Below, one piece after another: positions 13,301-24,724 of a stretch of 64,000 bases of DNA. A program made the translations under genes and the position numbers. The stretch covers positions 1 through 64,000 of the forward strand of contig JAFCMP010000446.1 of NCBI GenBank assembly GCA_017506865.1. The letters run 5' to 3'. The notes beneath the pieces are model-generated. The model was given only the letters and a program-made list of their open reading frames with translations. It was not told where the DNA came from and made no database searches. Position 1 is the stretch's first letter. Each line of letters opens with the position of its first letter. This DNA comes from Tribonema minus. Lineage: Eukaryota; Sar; Xanthophyceae; Tribonematales; Tribonemataceae.

Positions 13301-14988
13301 AAGCTTGATTAATGAGAAAATATTACTATGCTCGTTGTGCTTTCAACTCAGCTCTGTGTAGCGAAGCATCAGCCGCGCACCACTACGTCACAGAGACATT
13401 AAGCAGCCTCACACTTGCGAGTTCCGTCAAGTTTGTGGTGCTCTGGTGCTTGCATACATTCATACATACAACTGCGTATCTCACCTGTTGAGCACAATGC
13501 TGCGCGCCCAGTCAACATCCACAAAACCATCGCAGTCCTTTCTCATCCCACTCTTATAGTGCCCCTCCCTGCCAGTTGGGCTCAGCAGGTCCCTCACCAT
13601 ATCCACCACATTCTGGAAGTACTTCATGGATATCTTCCATCCTGAGGGGCAGACCAGCAGTGCAAAGCAGTGCTCACACGCATGCTATCTGCGAGTTCTG
13701 TCGAAGACGTTCACATCTACAGCAGTGGCGACAGCAGGCATGAAACTATCTGAATGTCATGGCGTATGCTCCACAACATACAGTAAGATGGGAGATGAGA
13801 TAGCAAGTGTGGGAGCGATATTGACACACGACACGAGGAGCCGCACTCAACTCATTGCTTTGTCGCATCTGATGCTACAGGCAGTATGTTCTAGTGTAGT
13901 AGTGAAGTTTTTCATCGGTATAACACGAAGCGTGATCAAGAGCATGCTTCGGAGTGATCACATCGGACAAGACAAAAAAGTATTCCTGCATTGTTCAAAG
14001 TATTAACAATTGTGGGCTTGTCGGTGCCCACAACAAGAGCAAATCAAAGGTGCCACAAGAGCCGCATGAAGGCGGTGTAAGCAGGGCATGATGGCATGAT
14101 GCAGGAAGATGTAATGCTGGGATTCCACCACGGACGCAGTTGCACTCTTCACCTGCAAGTTGGGTTGGCGATGACTACAGCATTCCTGAGGATGTTCTGA
14201 TCTGTTGATGTCCAGTCGCACAGCCAGCACATGTGATCACATCACAAAACAGCAGTGGGTGATGGCTCACCATCTTTCTTTTCTCTGAAGAGGTCATATG
14301 CCAGCCGTGGAAATATTCCCCACAATCCGTGCGGCGTACTGTGCTTGTACCATGCCTCAGGCAGATCAGGAGCATCCGGGCCAAATACAGTGAATGTCTT
14401 GCCACTGCCTGAGAGGCCATAGGCAAACATCACCACGGCATTGCCGGATAACAGGTCGCCCTTGATCTGCTGACCCACCGTGTTGTACACATGTTGCTGT
14501 TTGGACCGACATGCAGACATGGAGGTTGCGATGAGAGGATTGTACCAAGGTTTCATGGGCAACAAGCATCCTGAAGCACCAATGACAGTGATTTTGCAGC
14601 AATTCCCTTCTGTACATCGGCAGCAGACGCGATATAGCAGGGTCAGATCTGATGACACAACGAGGCCAGCGGACAGAAGTATGACACCGTCTGCAGCCAT
14701 CTGGCATGTTTTGATGGCAGGATGTGATACGCGATTCAGATCTGTTGTGCCACTCACCTGGTCAATGAGCTTCATGCTGTCAGCATCGTCCTTGTTGGAC
14801 TGTATGCGTCGCTGATAGCCATTTGCAGACCACCACGCATAGCTGAATGAGAAATGTGTGCTGCTGTAGGTGCTGTTCAGCAGCGTCACAACACCACCTT
14901 CGCTCTCCTGCTCCAGCTTCACACCCAACTTGTCGTCCATACTGAAGGGCCGGCATCGAATGGCAACCTTAATGCCGACATCTGCCAT
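1344..14988 (-). CDS. Kinesin-3/KIF1-like protein: divergent motor, FHA domain, KIF1-type tail (18 exons)
   Basis: Exons, high to low: 14988-14758, 14496-14271, 13641-13485, 11874-11799, 11403-11254, 10952-10833, 9985-9791, 9344-9219, 8717-8193, 7770-7692, 7162-6867, 6784-6718 (tentative), 6285-6197, 5876-5832, 5515-5423, 4661-4369, 3758-3423, 2220-1344. All phases agree and the model gives 1326 residues. The motor starts MADVGIKVAIRCRPF. Its P-loop is GLSGSGKT (about 104-111). Switch I reads STRGH instead of SSRSH, and switch II DLAGTE instead of DLAGSE. A coiled coil and a 17-Ala run follow. Next is an FHA domain (PHFINLDEDP, RNHCEV, ETFHNGIKL, LLLFRHPLDP), which is diagnostic of the kinesin-3 class. 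The tail has LLGQPWTYR then FEIKGARGLP, as in KIF1/Unc104. It probably drives plus-end microtubule transport of membrane cargo. The start is the first Met before the motor strand; the frame stays open upstream to 15216. Confidence 0.88.
2642..2677. repeat. 18-bp perfect tandem duplication in the last kinesin-3 intron
   Basis: AACACAAACACACATGAT occurs twice in a row. It lies in the intron between the last two exons (2221-3422). This is a small replication-slippage type duplication with no coding consequence. Confidence 0.85.
4985..5422. repeat. Degenerate ~190-210 bp tandem repeats reaching a splice donor (kinesin-3 intron)
   Basis: Related blocks start near TGTACAATAGCAC (4997), TGTACAATTGCAG (5208) and TGTACAGCTGCAG (5398). 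A second marker, CTTGCAGGCG(G/A)C, recurs near 5150 and 5344. The block nearest the exon runs into the real donor at 5423/5422. The array therefore appears to have grown from the 5' end of this intron (minus strand). The copies are well diverged. Confidence 0.55.
7466..7500 (+). repeat. Short partial copy of the dispersed element (terminal part)
   Basis: The stretch GTAGAGCTCTACGATCTT continues as TTTGATTCATTTCCAT. It matches the right part of the elements at 39048-39217 and, inverted, 45838-46028. Only the terminal ~35 bp are present. It lies in an intron of the kinesin-3 gene. Confidence 0.5.
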
Positions 14989-15889
14989 AATGCCTGAGAT
15001 GGGAATCTCCCAGGCGCTTCCTAGCCACACGCCATCGCGCGCTGAGATCAGGCAGTTGGACCTCGAGCAACCGATATTAACGGCAAGGGGTTTCGGTATT
15101 GTCGGTATCAGGTTCAACGGACGACCAAAGTTGAACTTCGAAAGTTCACGATTCCCCAGTGACCAGCCAGATTTTGATGCGACTAGCCACCATGACATTA
15201 GCAGCAGAAAGAACATGTCAGAGGCCCTGCATACCTGAATGCTTCAAACTATACCAAAATTCGCATGGAGGGACTCCAAGCACTTAGGTTCAGACACAAC
15301 AAACCAACAGCTGGCCTAGTGGGTGCCATGCAATTGTTATTCACGCACATGTGCGACCACGTATTTAAATGAGAAGATGTAATACAGCTACTTCCTGTTT
15401 CACCTCGGACAGTGAGCACAACGTACTACTTGCAGCACCGACAGCTTCTTGTGCTGTGCGCAGCAGAGCATTGCAGCCAATGCAAGCAAAGGCATGACAT
15501 TGGGCTGACACGCAGAGCGGGGGCAGATGGCCCCTTCCTCCCCCACCATTGCATGTCATAAGTCATAAGCATACATCATGAAACAGCCGCAGTACGCACA
15601 GTGCAGCATTCAACAACTCACAGAAGCATCGTAATGTGATGTGTTCAGAACTGTGGATGCCCTTCTTGCACCCTCGGTCAATCTGTACAAGGACAGCACA
15701 AACTATACGCAATTGCCTTGCGCAACATGTAAAAACAATGGCTGCCTCAACGCAGGGGGCAGCATGCACACCCCATGAGCTGTACAACCCCACAAGAGCG
15801 CAGCACAGAATGCGCAACTACTGCTCTCATCAAAAAGCGCAGGCCAGAGTCAGTCACATGTACTGCTAGCGGCTCACAAGCAGGTCGTG
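14989..15889. other. Intergenic: 5' flank of kinesin-3
   Basis: This separates the kinesin-3 start from the stop codon of the next minus-strand gene. The kinesin reading frame stays open up to 15216, but the extension lacks kinesin similarity and has no strong start context. It is taken as 5' UTR or promoter. No other coding signal, repeat array or RNA gene was seen. Confidence 0.4.
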
Positions 15890-16769
15890 TTACTGCCCTC
15901 CGGTCCCCTCACTGTCCTCCTTTGTTTCACTCTCCTGTTCAGCTGTTTTCCCCTTGCCATCACCTGTTTTACCAAAAGCCTGCGCCTTCTTCACCAGCCC
16001 CCGCGCCCCTCTTCTCGCCGCATCAAACGCCTCCTTGCCCTTTGGCCCCACCCGATCCCTCACTGTGCCCGTGACCTTTGCGCCAGCGCTTATCAGCTTG
16101 GCGCCGTGCCTGGTGGCCTGCTCCACGACGGGCGTGGCCACCGTGCGAACGTGCCGCGACACGAGGCTGGCAGCGGAGCGCAGTGGCTTCTGCACCTCTG
16201 CGGGCAGCAAGGACGCGAGCCAGTCAGCGTCGCGCCCCATCTGCGCGCCCACTTCTACGACGAGCTCCTTGACGGTGTCGAAAATTGCCCCTGCGATTGT
16301 ATGCGGCCCCTGCAGCTGCTGCTCTTGCTGCTGACCGTCGCCTTCCTCATCAGGTGTGGGCTCTTGCGCCCCCCCCGTGCCGGGCGCGGGCGCGCCGTCA
16401 CTGCTATCGCTGCGCACCTTCCCGAAAATCTGGTGAGTCTTTACATCGTCGTCCGCGTCCTCAATTACATCTGCGCCCACCGCTCCTGCGCCCAGATGCT
16501 GGAAGGCCTGGTGCGTATGTGCGTGGCCTGTTGCGTGCGGCTCCTCCTCTTCTTGAGCATCGCTGTACTCAGCAGGCAGTGGATCTTCCATGTATGCCAT
16601 GCCCTCGCCGGTGCCGCAACGTATAAAATCTTCTTCGATGGGCCCCATCAGCTCTTCGCTATCGCTGGCGGCGGCTGCTTCTTGTGTCTGCGACGCATTC
16701 TCACTGCTCAGGATGATCTGCAAGTCGCGCGCAAGATCGTGACGCTCCAGTCCAGTGCCATCAAAGCCT
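15890..16769 (-). CDS. Unrecognised acidic then Lys/Ala-rich protein, 3' exon (5' exons not located)
   Basis: A long open frame of about 293 codons begins at a good splice acceptor (CCCTGCAG before 16769) and has no ATG near its start, so it is an internal-to-terminal exon. The first part reads GFDGTGLERHDLARDLQIIL. The middle is strongly acidic and low in complexity. The C-terminal half is helical and rich in Ala, Lys, Gly and Val. Its weak amphipathic character (for example KELVVEVGAQMGRDADWLA) resembles LEA- or membrane-binding helices. I recognise no domain. A possible upstream exon lies around 17276-17120 on the same strand, with frame beginning MLPEHTLLQMLDARQAI, but I could not connect it. 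Function is unknown. Confidence 0.55.
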
Positions 16770-17638
16770 CTGCAGGGTACCGGCAGCGTTTCGGCGTGTG
16801 AGCAACGAACAGCATTGATTGGAATTTTCAGGCAAATTCAAGGCCGTGCAGCTGGTAATGAATGATTGAGTTTACCTAGGGGCAGATTGACTTCGAATGG
16901 GCAGCTGTGAGATTGCAAAAGCCGCCGCCGCCACGTGGAAGCACTGCTGACTACCGCATACTGAGCAAGAATAAGCTCCATGATATTTGTTGCTGCTGAC
17001 TATAAGCGCAAATTTGCTGGCAAATCCCGACAGGCTGAGGCGGACCACAACATGATACACAGGGGGTGATGGCACTCACAGAACAAGCATAGCGGGCAAA
17101 GCAGGGAGGCTGGTGTTATGATACATGCAAGCAAGCGTGTAGGATAGCTTCGAGAGAACCGCAACGTCAGCAATGAGACCAGTATCTCTCCGAGACCTGG
17201 TCGCGCCGTGGATATTGGGATTGGTTATTGCTTGCCTTGCATCAAGCATCTGCAAAAGCGTGTGCTCCGGCAACATGTCCACCGTGCAGTTCACTCCGTC
17301 CTGTAGCAGACAATACGAAGGAGGAAGACATACGTTACCATCAGTACAGCTACTGCTATACCACTTGCGTTGTGAAGGCGCACGGCAATGATGCCACATG
17401 TCCACGGTCGCTCACCAAATCTTGCTCCGTCTCGCACTGCACACTCGACCCACCCACGACTCCACATGTCCAGACGGCTAGGAGCACCAACGCTCTTCGC
17501 GTGCCTCTATGCATGACACTAGGCACACACTTCCTCAGCTAGGATTTCAACTCGAAATCAACTTCAACTCTCTGTCTGGAACGTTCCCAGTATTCCGCAG
17601 TTGCGAAACTCGGGCCTAGTGAGCCCTTCAAGGAACGG
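16770..17638. other. Uncertain region between a minus-strand gene and OPA3
   Basis: It may hold the 5' exon of the 15890-16769 gene. A minus-strand frame around 17276-17080 includes DTGLIADVAVLSKLSYTL, which reads like a soluble helical protein. No donor could be matched in phase. The plus strand immediately before 17639 should contain the OPA3 promoter and 5' UTR. Confidence 0.3.
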
Positions 17639-18969
17639 ATGGCGCAGGTGCCGGCAGCCAAGGTGTTCTCTTTGGTGGTGAAGACCATAGCAAAGCCCTT
17701 GGCGAAGGAGCTCAGAAGGCAGGCTTCCGCCAATGCGACCCTCAAGAGAGCGGTTATTTGGATGGGTCAAAGCTCCCACAAAGTGAGCACCATCATCAGC
17801 GTGCGAGCGGCGGGCTTCACTGCCTCCAACATTAAACCACTGGATGAAAGGTGAAGCGGATCTCAAGTTGCACATCACATGATCATTGACGCGACACACT
17901 TGAACCTCGTGGTGCATGTTGCTGATTCATTGCCCGTGTCCTGTGCTGGGCCGACTCATGATCAGCAAAGCCCTGGCCATTGGAGGAGACCTGCTGTCTG
18001 AGATCTTCATCTTCAGCGTCGCGGGGTGAGTACAATGCAAGTCACATCAAAACGACGTGCAACAACTGTCAGTGTTTAGAGTTGCAGTTTGTGTGTCAAA
18101 CTATTGCGACGTACTGCCAGCTACACTGCACTGCGGCTATCACCAGAACAGATTCGACTGCATTCATCTCAAGTTAATATGATTCTAGATGGCATTCATT
18201 TCAGCCTGTTTGATGGTATTGTACCCAGCAAGCGATCATTTGATAGGTGCTGCTGCGGTGAGCGAACCACCGCCCTTGTGATGAGATGATGATGTGTACA
18301 GTTGTCAAACCTACATTGCCATCACAACTCGCGGCTGCTCACCTAGTCCCAATCAGCCCACCATACAGCAGCCTGGAAGCGTGTTTTGATGGCCACTTTG
18401 CTCTTTGATGTGCTGCACGCTCATGCAGGGGGCTGTTGGTGTGGGATTACAACAATTCGGCAGCCAAAGCAGCAGCGAAAGCAGCGGAAGCGAAGGCGCA
18501 AAAGGCAGAGGAGGCCAGGCAACTCAAGGCCAGCTTAGAGGCTATCCATGCACGCCTTGATGAGATAGAGCACAAGGTATACGGCAGCGGGGGCATATGG
18601 GGGCTTGGTTTGGGCATATTCACTGGGCAGAGACCGCCAGCGCGGCCAAAGAACCTTCCGGCCTTCACTGATGAGACGAATGATGCACTGCCAGCAGCTG
18701 GCAAAGAAAAACAAGTTGAAGCGGTGGCAACCACTAAAGTGACCAAGGACGGCAAAAATGGCGTTTCCAGCAGTAAGCAAGAGCACTCGAAGTCTGCACC
18801 TTTGGACAAACCAGACCAAAGTCATAGCCGCGAATTGCAACAGGCCGAACGAGGAGCGGCTGGAGGCGCAGCAGCCAGTGGACAGCAGCAAGGGGATGTG
18901 GAGGCAGAGAGCAGCGAAGAAGAGGAGGGCTGGGTGTCATCTGTCATTGCAAAGATGCGGCAAAGATGA
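17639..18969 (+). CDS. OPA3: OPA3-family protein (3 exons)
   Basis: Exons 17639-17850, 17966-18025 and 18429-18969 join in phase to give 270 residues. Exon 1 carries the family start, KVFSLVVKTIAKPLAKELRR, then AAGFTASNIKPLDE. Exon 2 supplies the conserved GGDLLSEIFIFSVAG segment, a membrane-associated hydrophobic stretch. Exon 3 gives LLVWDYNNSA, then a coiled coil (about residues 95-140). A Lys/Ser/Glu-rich low-complexity tail follows, ending in an amphipathic WVSSVIAKMRQR. OPA3 is a small conserved eukaryotic protein of the mitochondrial membranes, in animals linked to optic atrophy; its molecular activity is unsettled. The conserved order of motifs across three exons makes the assignment firm. 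The ~100-residue tail after the coiled coil is longer than in the human protein and not conserved as far as I can tell. Confidence 0.9.
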
Positions 18970-19560
18970 CCCCTTGGGCGTCAGCCACATCAGATTTTCA
19001 TTGAATTCACTTTCGCAAATGGTAATCTTCACAAGCATCAGCTCACTGGTTGCAGTTCTGCATCGGCCGTTGGATTGAACTTCCCTCATGCACGCTGATG
19101 ATTCTGGATGCTAGCTGCAGTCTCTGACGCATTGCCAAGAGGACAGTGGAATTGGCGCTGGGCATCTGCTTGGCTTTAAATCAACATGTGGTCCTACACA
19201 GTGAACAGGCATGAATGTATGTATTGAAGTGCAACGTTTGCTGCACCTCTGTGAAGCCCGTGCACGGGCAGATACGCTGCAGTGCCAACTTCCCCGCTTG
19301 ACTGAATAGTCTTCACCTGGAGCATTTGGGTCACTTTGTTGCATGTGTTTGTAACGCGTGTTTGTCCGGCTCATGTGTATCTCGCGCGACTGCCTCTCAA
19401 CAAGTGCACCAAGAGCACACACACATCAGCGGTGAGCAAACTCGATTCTTCTTCTTGTCTTGCCTTTGTAAACAGCAGCAAGAACTTCAACCTGTCAACT
19501 TCAATCAATGACTTCAACCTGTCTGGCGAGGGTTTCAGAACTCAAGCAGACCGCCTCTTA
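18970..19560. other. Intergenic between OPA3 and the MATE gene
   Basis: Both flanking genes are on the plus strand, so this should hold the OPA3 3' UTR and the MATE promoter. A reading frame continues upstream of the MATE ATG (from 19336). It carries no signal peptide and no similarity, so it is not used. No repeat or RNA gene was seen. Confidence 0.4.
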
Positions 19561-22500
19561 ATGAGGGCACCAGCATTGGCTGTGGCAGTGGCACTTGCTA
19601 TAGCAATACGTGGCGCAACAGCATGGCAAGCGCCACAGCTCACAGTTTCTCTTGCAAGCCGCTACTACAAGCAAAACACACAATGCAGTAGTGTCACCCG
19701 ATGGACCGCGGCACCAAAGCGGCGGTCCAAACTGGCCGTTGGCGTCGGCTTGGGCCCAAGCGTCGATGAGGGCACGTTGTCATTTGAGGCTGACGACGAG
19801 ACTCCTGATGCTGAGCCTGCCAAGTAAGCAAATTCACTGTTCCAGTGTCGTTTGTCTTCTGTCTTGTGTGGGCACTGAGATTCACTGTTGCACGTCGTTT
19901 GTCATCTGTCTTGTGTGGGCAGCCACAAAGGCCTGCTACAGCCCTTGTGCTGCCTCATTCAATGCATATGCGAGAGTTGCAAGCCAACATGTAGTTGTCA
20001 TTTACCGCACAACCTGCTAACTTTCTGCTATCTGCTCATCAGGCCGATCAGCTACGCGGGAGTGTTAAAATTTGTGATACCTACATTAGGCATTTGGCTC
20101 GCTGGACCCTTGATGTCTCTCGTTGACACTGGAGTTGTAGGTCAGCGCAGCAGCTTAGACCTGGCAGCTCTGGGACCGGCCACCAACCTGTGCGACAGCC
20201 TCCTGTACGGCTGTGCATTCCTGTCTATAGCCACAACGAACCTGCTGGCGAGTGCGCTGGCCAATGGCGACAAGCGCGAGAGCCAGAAGGTTGTGTCCCA
20301 GGCGCTGGCGATTGGGTTGACATTTGGCACAGCGCTGAGCATCGCTGTGTTCCTGTTCGGCACGCGCATGATGCTGTGGTCGGCAGGAGGGAATGCTGCC
20401 ATTGCCCCCATCGCGCTAAAGTACAGGTGCGTGGCTGTTTTTATGTGACTTTGTCATCAAAAGCATTGTGGTCATGGCACCTCTCCAGCGCTGCAATGCC
20501 GTGTGTCAGACGTGCGTACCTGCCTTTCTATGGGATTTAGTGGGTGAATGCTGCAGCTTTGCTCACTTCAACCTGATGTGGGATGGGTGGCGTTATCACT
20601 GATGTGCAGTGCTGTCTCCTGCTCGACATGATGCACACATAAGAGCATGCGCACTGATGTGACAGTACAAGAGTTTGCTGCGACTCCAGCTGCAAGTCAG
20701 GGCGTTATGTAGTCATATAGTCATACATTGCGACAGACACGTGCGACGTGGCCTAATGTTCTGCGCAGCCTCACACCTATTTTGCCGTGGCTGGGTCACT
20801 GTTGCGGACAGCTACGGCAGCACCAAACCAGGTGGCTAGCACATCGGTCCAGTGCCAATAGTCGCCTTGCCATAGCTCATGTTGTCCATGTGTGCATGTC
20901 TCATATTGTCAGCACCGCATTATCTTGGTGTTTGCGTGTCACTGGCTCCAGGAACCTAAGCAAGTCACTTGTGCATGTATGCATGTATGCATCCGCATGT
21001 CACTGTATGCATCCACATGTCACTAATGCATGCATCTATGTGTGCATTTCTGTGCCCTCCTGCAGCAATATACGCATGATTGGGGCTCCCGCCTGCCTGG
21101 CGTCAATGATAGCTCAGGCGGCGTGCCTAGGGTCCAAAGACAGCGTGACACCTCTGTTTGTGGTGCTCGCGTGTGGTGCCTTCAACGCCGTGGGGGATGT
21201 GTTTCTGGTTAGAACCATGGGGATGGGGATACGCGGAGCTGCAATTGCAACGTCCGTGTCGGAGGTCATTGGCATGGGACTGCTGATGCGTGCCGTTGGT
21301 GAGACGACCATGAAACAAATCACATCATTGACATGTATGTATGTATGTGATTGGGAGTACTTGGACTTCAAAGTTGAGTATAGGCCTGCCTCTGAATCAG
21401 ATGAAAACATGTGCAGCAGCCAGTTGCGTGATGCGATGCAGTGCTGCTTATGATGCCAGCACTTTTGCACATTATTTCCGCGCAATGCGCTCAAAACATT
21501 GCAAACGCTGTCGCTTGTGCTGCTGCTTGAAACCTCTGCGTGCTGTGCCGTGCTTGCAAGCTGCACATATCACCCTGCAACACTGGATGTACGGCAAGCA
21601 GCTCACGCTTGCGCAATGTCCATCTTCTATGCACCCATTTGCAGCCAGAATGCAGGGTCCTAGAGTTTACCCGTTCATTGCCATGCCCGGAAGGCAGGAC
21701 TTCTGGAAGTTCATGACATTTGCGGGACCCATTTTTGTTACACTGCTTTGCAAGGTGAGGCTACGAAGTGGAAATTTAGCATTTGCCTGCAATCTCGATT
21801 GCTGCACTTCAAAGGCGCTGCATGGTGGCTAGGTTCGGCTTCAGCATGAAGCAGTCTGGCATGTCGGCCATCTCAGGCATGCATCATGCTTGTTGCAATC
21901 CATGCCATGCTTTGAAGTACTTGGTGATGTTGAGCTTCGTGTTGAAATAGCTTGTATGGTGCCATTCCCAATTCACATAGAGAATGCGGGTTGCCACGAG
22001 GGACACAGAGCATTGTGAAGATGGCATGCGCAATCTGCAGCATTGCATGACCTTCCATCTTCACAGTACATACAAACCAGTCACCTACCTACATGCAAAT
22101 CAGTCACCTCAAGGAACCTACAAGGAGGACAAACTTCATCTGTACGGAACTTCAGTAAGTAAGGGTTTTCAGATGTCACATGAAGGTTCAATATCTTCTC
22201 GATCACTGTGCTGGCTCGTTTGATGGCGTCAAGCTGTCAAAGGGTCAGGATCAAATTATACAAGCATCAGCTGCATGAAGTGGGCTTGCCTGCAGGCTCA
22301 CTGACACGATCCGCTGTGCATCGACCCGCAGCAGCAGGTGGGGCGTGGAGTCGTTTTATGGTGCTGTTGGTAAAAGGGTTCATAAAAGCTTTCAATGAGA
22401 GATGTGCCTAGATCTTGTTGCATCTATTGCTGTTTGTCCACAACGTCATTTGTTGGCTATCTGCTTTGATTTGCGTTCTCAATCAACTTCAACCAACTTC

Positions 22501-24724
22501 CCCTGCCCGCACTGTGTCTGCAGATCCTCTTCTACTCCGGAATGACGGTCCTGGTGACCGGCGGAGGCGACACGGTAATGCTGGCCGCGCACACGTGCAT
22601 GCTGCGCATCTTCTTCTTCTTCACAACTTTCGGAGACTCCCTCAGCCAGGCTGCGCAGGCCTTTCTGCCCGGCATGATGGCCTCTGACAGAGCGGCGGCT
22701 GCGGCGCACCGCAAGCGCGTGCGCGCGCAGGCGGACGCGGACACGCGCGGCGCCAACCTCAACTTCAATGGTGACGCGCCATCAGCGCAACGGCGAGCGC
22801 CGGCGCAGGCCCCCGTGTCCGCAGGCAATCTGATGATCCGGAAGCTGCTGACGCTGGCGGCGGGGATAGGGGTGTGCATGGCGCTGAGCGCGGGGCTGGT
22901 ACCACTGAGGCTGCCACACCTGTTCACAAATGACGCGCTCATCACGGACCAGATGCGCAGGTGGGTGGTGTCACCAGTATGAGCGTGTTTTCCCACTGCT
23001 GATGGTAATGGTGATGCGCTGTGCCAGTAAGTGTTTTAAACTGTTTCTACAGCTTCAAGTTCAGGTTGGTGCGTTTGAGATCAACAAGCAACCCCTGCAT
23101 CTGTTGACGATTTACTCTATGTCACTCATGAAAGGCTGACATGTGCAGGTGAGCAGTGGCGTGACACTGTTGTCGTTACCGCCACTGTACATTCAATAAT
23201 ACATTTGCTTCTGTTTAAAGCACATACGGCAACTCCCTTTGTGCAATTGGAAAACCGGGGGTGCGCAGAGAGACAGGAGAGCAGCCATGCGCTGGCCGCA
23301 GGCCACCCGCAGGCGCTTCGAGCTTTCAGAAGAAGAAGTGACACAAAACAAGGGCCAGCTTCCGTTCCGTAGGGGCACCAGAACCTTCAAGAACTTGCTA
23401 CAACTTCCTGGATAAACCCTCTGAACTGAACCGTGCCCTACCTCTAGGGTATGCACTAAGTATTGGACCATCTCATACTCCAACAACAGTGCACACATGA
23501 ATTTCAAGATTCAAATGGGCACCCAACGAAACGTGGACTGTCGAAGGACTGCTATGGTGGTATGGCCAGGGCACTGCTGCTTGAAGTTATGCAAGTACAT
23601 ATCGTTGATGTGTCCCCTCAAACTCCTGTGCTTGCAGCGTCTGGGATCATCAACTGTCAGCTTGGCTACCAAATGATCACACCAGTATTGTGTTGTATAT
23701 ATGCGCGTGGCTTGTTGAGTGAGGGACACATTGTTTGATACATACATGTAGGTGGGATATACACTCCAGCATGCACACATCACACTCTCTCGACTCCTCA
23801 TATCATTCACTTGCCCGACTCCACTTCACCAACCCCAACCCTACCTACTGCTACTTGCTGCACACAGGCTGGTGCCGGTCCTCTCGTGGAGCTTACTGGT
23901 GCATGCCTCAGTCATGGGACTCGAGGGCATCTTATTAGCAAAGCGGGAACTGTCATTTCTGGCCAAGACATATTTAGTGAACGCCATTATGGCTGTGGGC
24001 GGCCTGATGATGATGGCCAAGTGGGGGGCGCAGAGGGGGTTTATGGGAGCCTGGAATGGGCTTTTATTATTTCAGGTATGTTCGTTTGGCTTAGCGCTTT
24101 GCGTGCTGGTGCTTTGCGGCTACTTTGCATGTGGTTTTGTGTTCGTCCGCATCAGTCCTGCCAGTTTGTTCAAAGCGGCCTCTGGGGACTCGCCACTATG
24201 GTCAATCAGCCAATGCGTGGTGATCTTTCTGGCATTGCCATTCGTCACAAGTACGGGGGCATGTACTGAAGTCGTGCACTTGCCTCTACTGTTCATGCAA
24301 TACACGAGCAAAGTTCAAGCCTCGCCATCGTGTTAATCAGAAGCATGCTTCAGTATGTAGGAGAATCTTTGCATGCCCTCTGTGCATACACTCTGGCCAA
24401 TGGCCAGTGCGTCCAACTGCCAGAAGTATGTGCCTGCAAGCTTGCTTCGTCTTATGGCTCTTGCTTGCCTAGGCCAGCACTGCAGAGTCGCATCTGTAGT
24501 TTTCCTCTGAGGTCTGGCGACCAACTAAGAAGGTGGTCTTCCAATTAGCTCATGTCACCAATCAATTGCGAGCCACTGTCACGACCGACAACGTCCCCAT
24601 TAATTCCCGTTCCTTGTGCATTGTGTTGTGCGTTTTGCTGCAGGTTTTACGGTTGGCTCAGTTTGGAAGCAGGCTGATGGTGCTGAAACGGCAAGAAAGA
24701 GCAAGCGCGGCAGCTATAGCGTAA
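19561..24724 (+). CDS. MATE-family efflux transporter with plastid-type presequence (7 exons)
   Basis: Exons 19561-19823, 20043-20426, 21066-21298, 21666-21754, 22524-22960, 23868-24075 and 24644-24724 total 564 codons in consistent phase. The fourth acceptor is the least certain. The N-terminus is a signal peptide (MRAPALAVAVALAIAIRGATA) directly followed by WQAP, then a Ser/Thr/Arg/Lys-rich stretch. This is an ASAFAP-like arrangement suggesting delivery to a complex plastid. The MATE fold follows: FVIPTLGIWLAGPLMSLVD, then TGVVGQRSSLDLAALGPA, and later AACLGSKDSVTPLF and GDVFLVRTMGMGIRGAAIAT. Family members are cation- or proton-coupled antiporters of organic compounds. The closest type seems to be the chloroplast-envelope DTX45/46/EDS5-like group. 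A basic loop (about 350-400) between helices is unusually long. Exon 7 supplies a short basic tail. Confidence 0.85.
19832..19926 (+). repeat. 48-bp tandem duplication in MATE intron 1
   Basis: ATTCACTGTT begins two adjacent, slightly diverged copies at 19832 and 19880. Both contain TCTGTCTTGTGTGGGCA. The array begins eight bases after the splice donor at 19824. It does not visibly include exon sequence. Confidence 0.7.

Noticed and set aside
14989-15216. N-terminal extension of the kinesin-3 frame starting MFFLLLMSWWL
   Set aside because: Hydrophobic start without motor similarity. The motor conventionally begins at the Met at 14988, so a leader peptide on a cytosolic kinesin is implausible.
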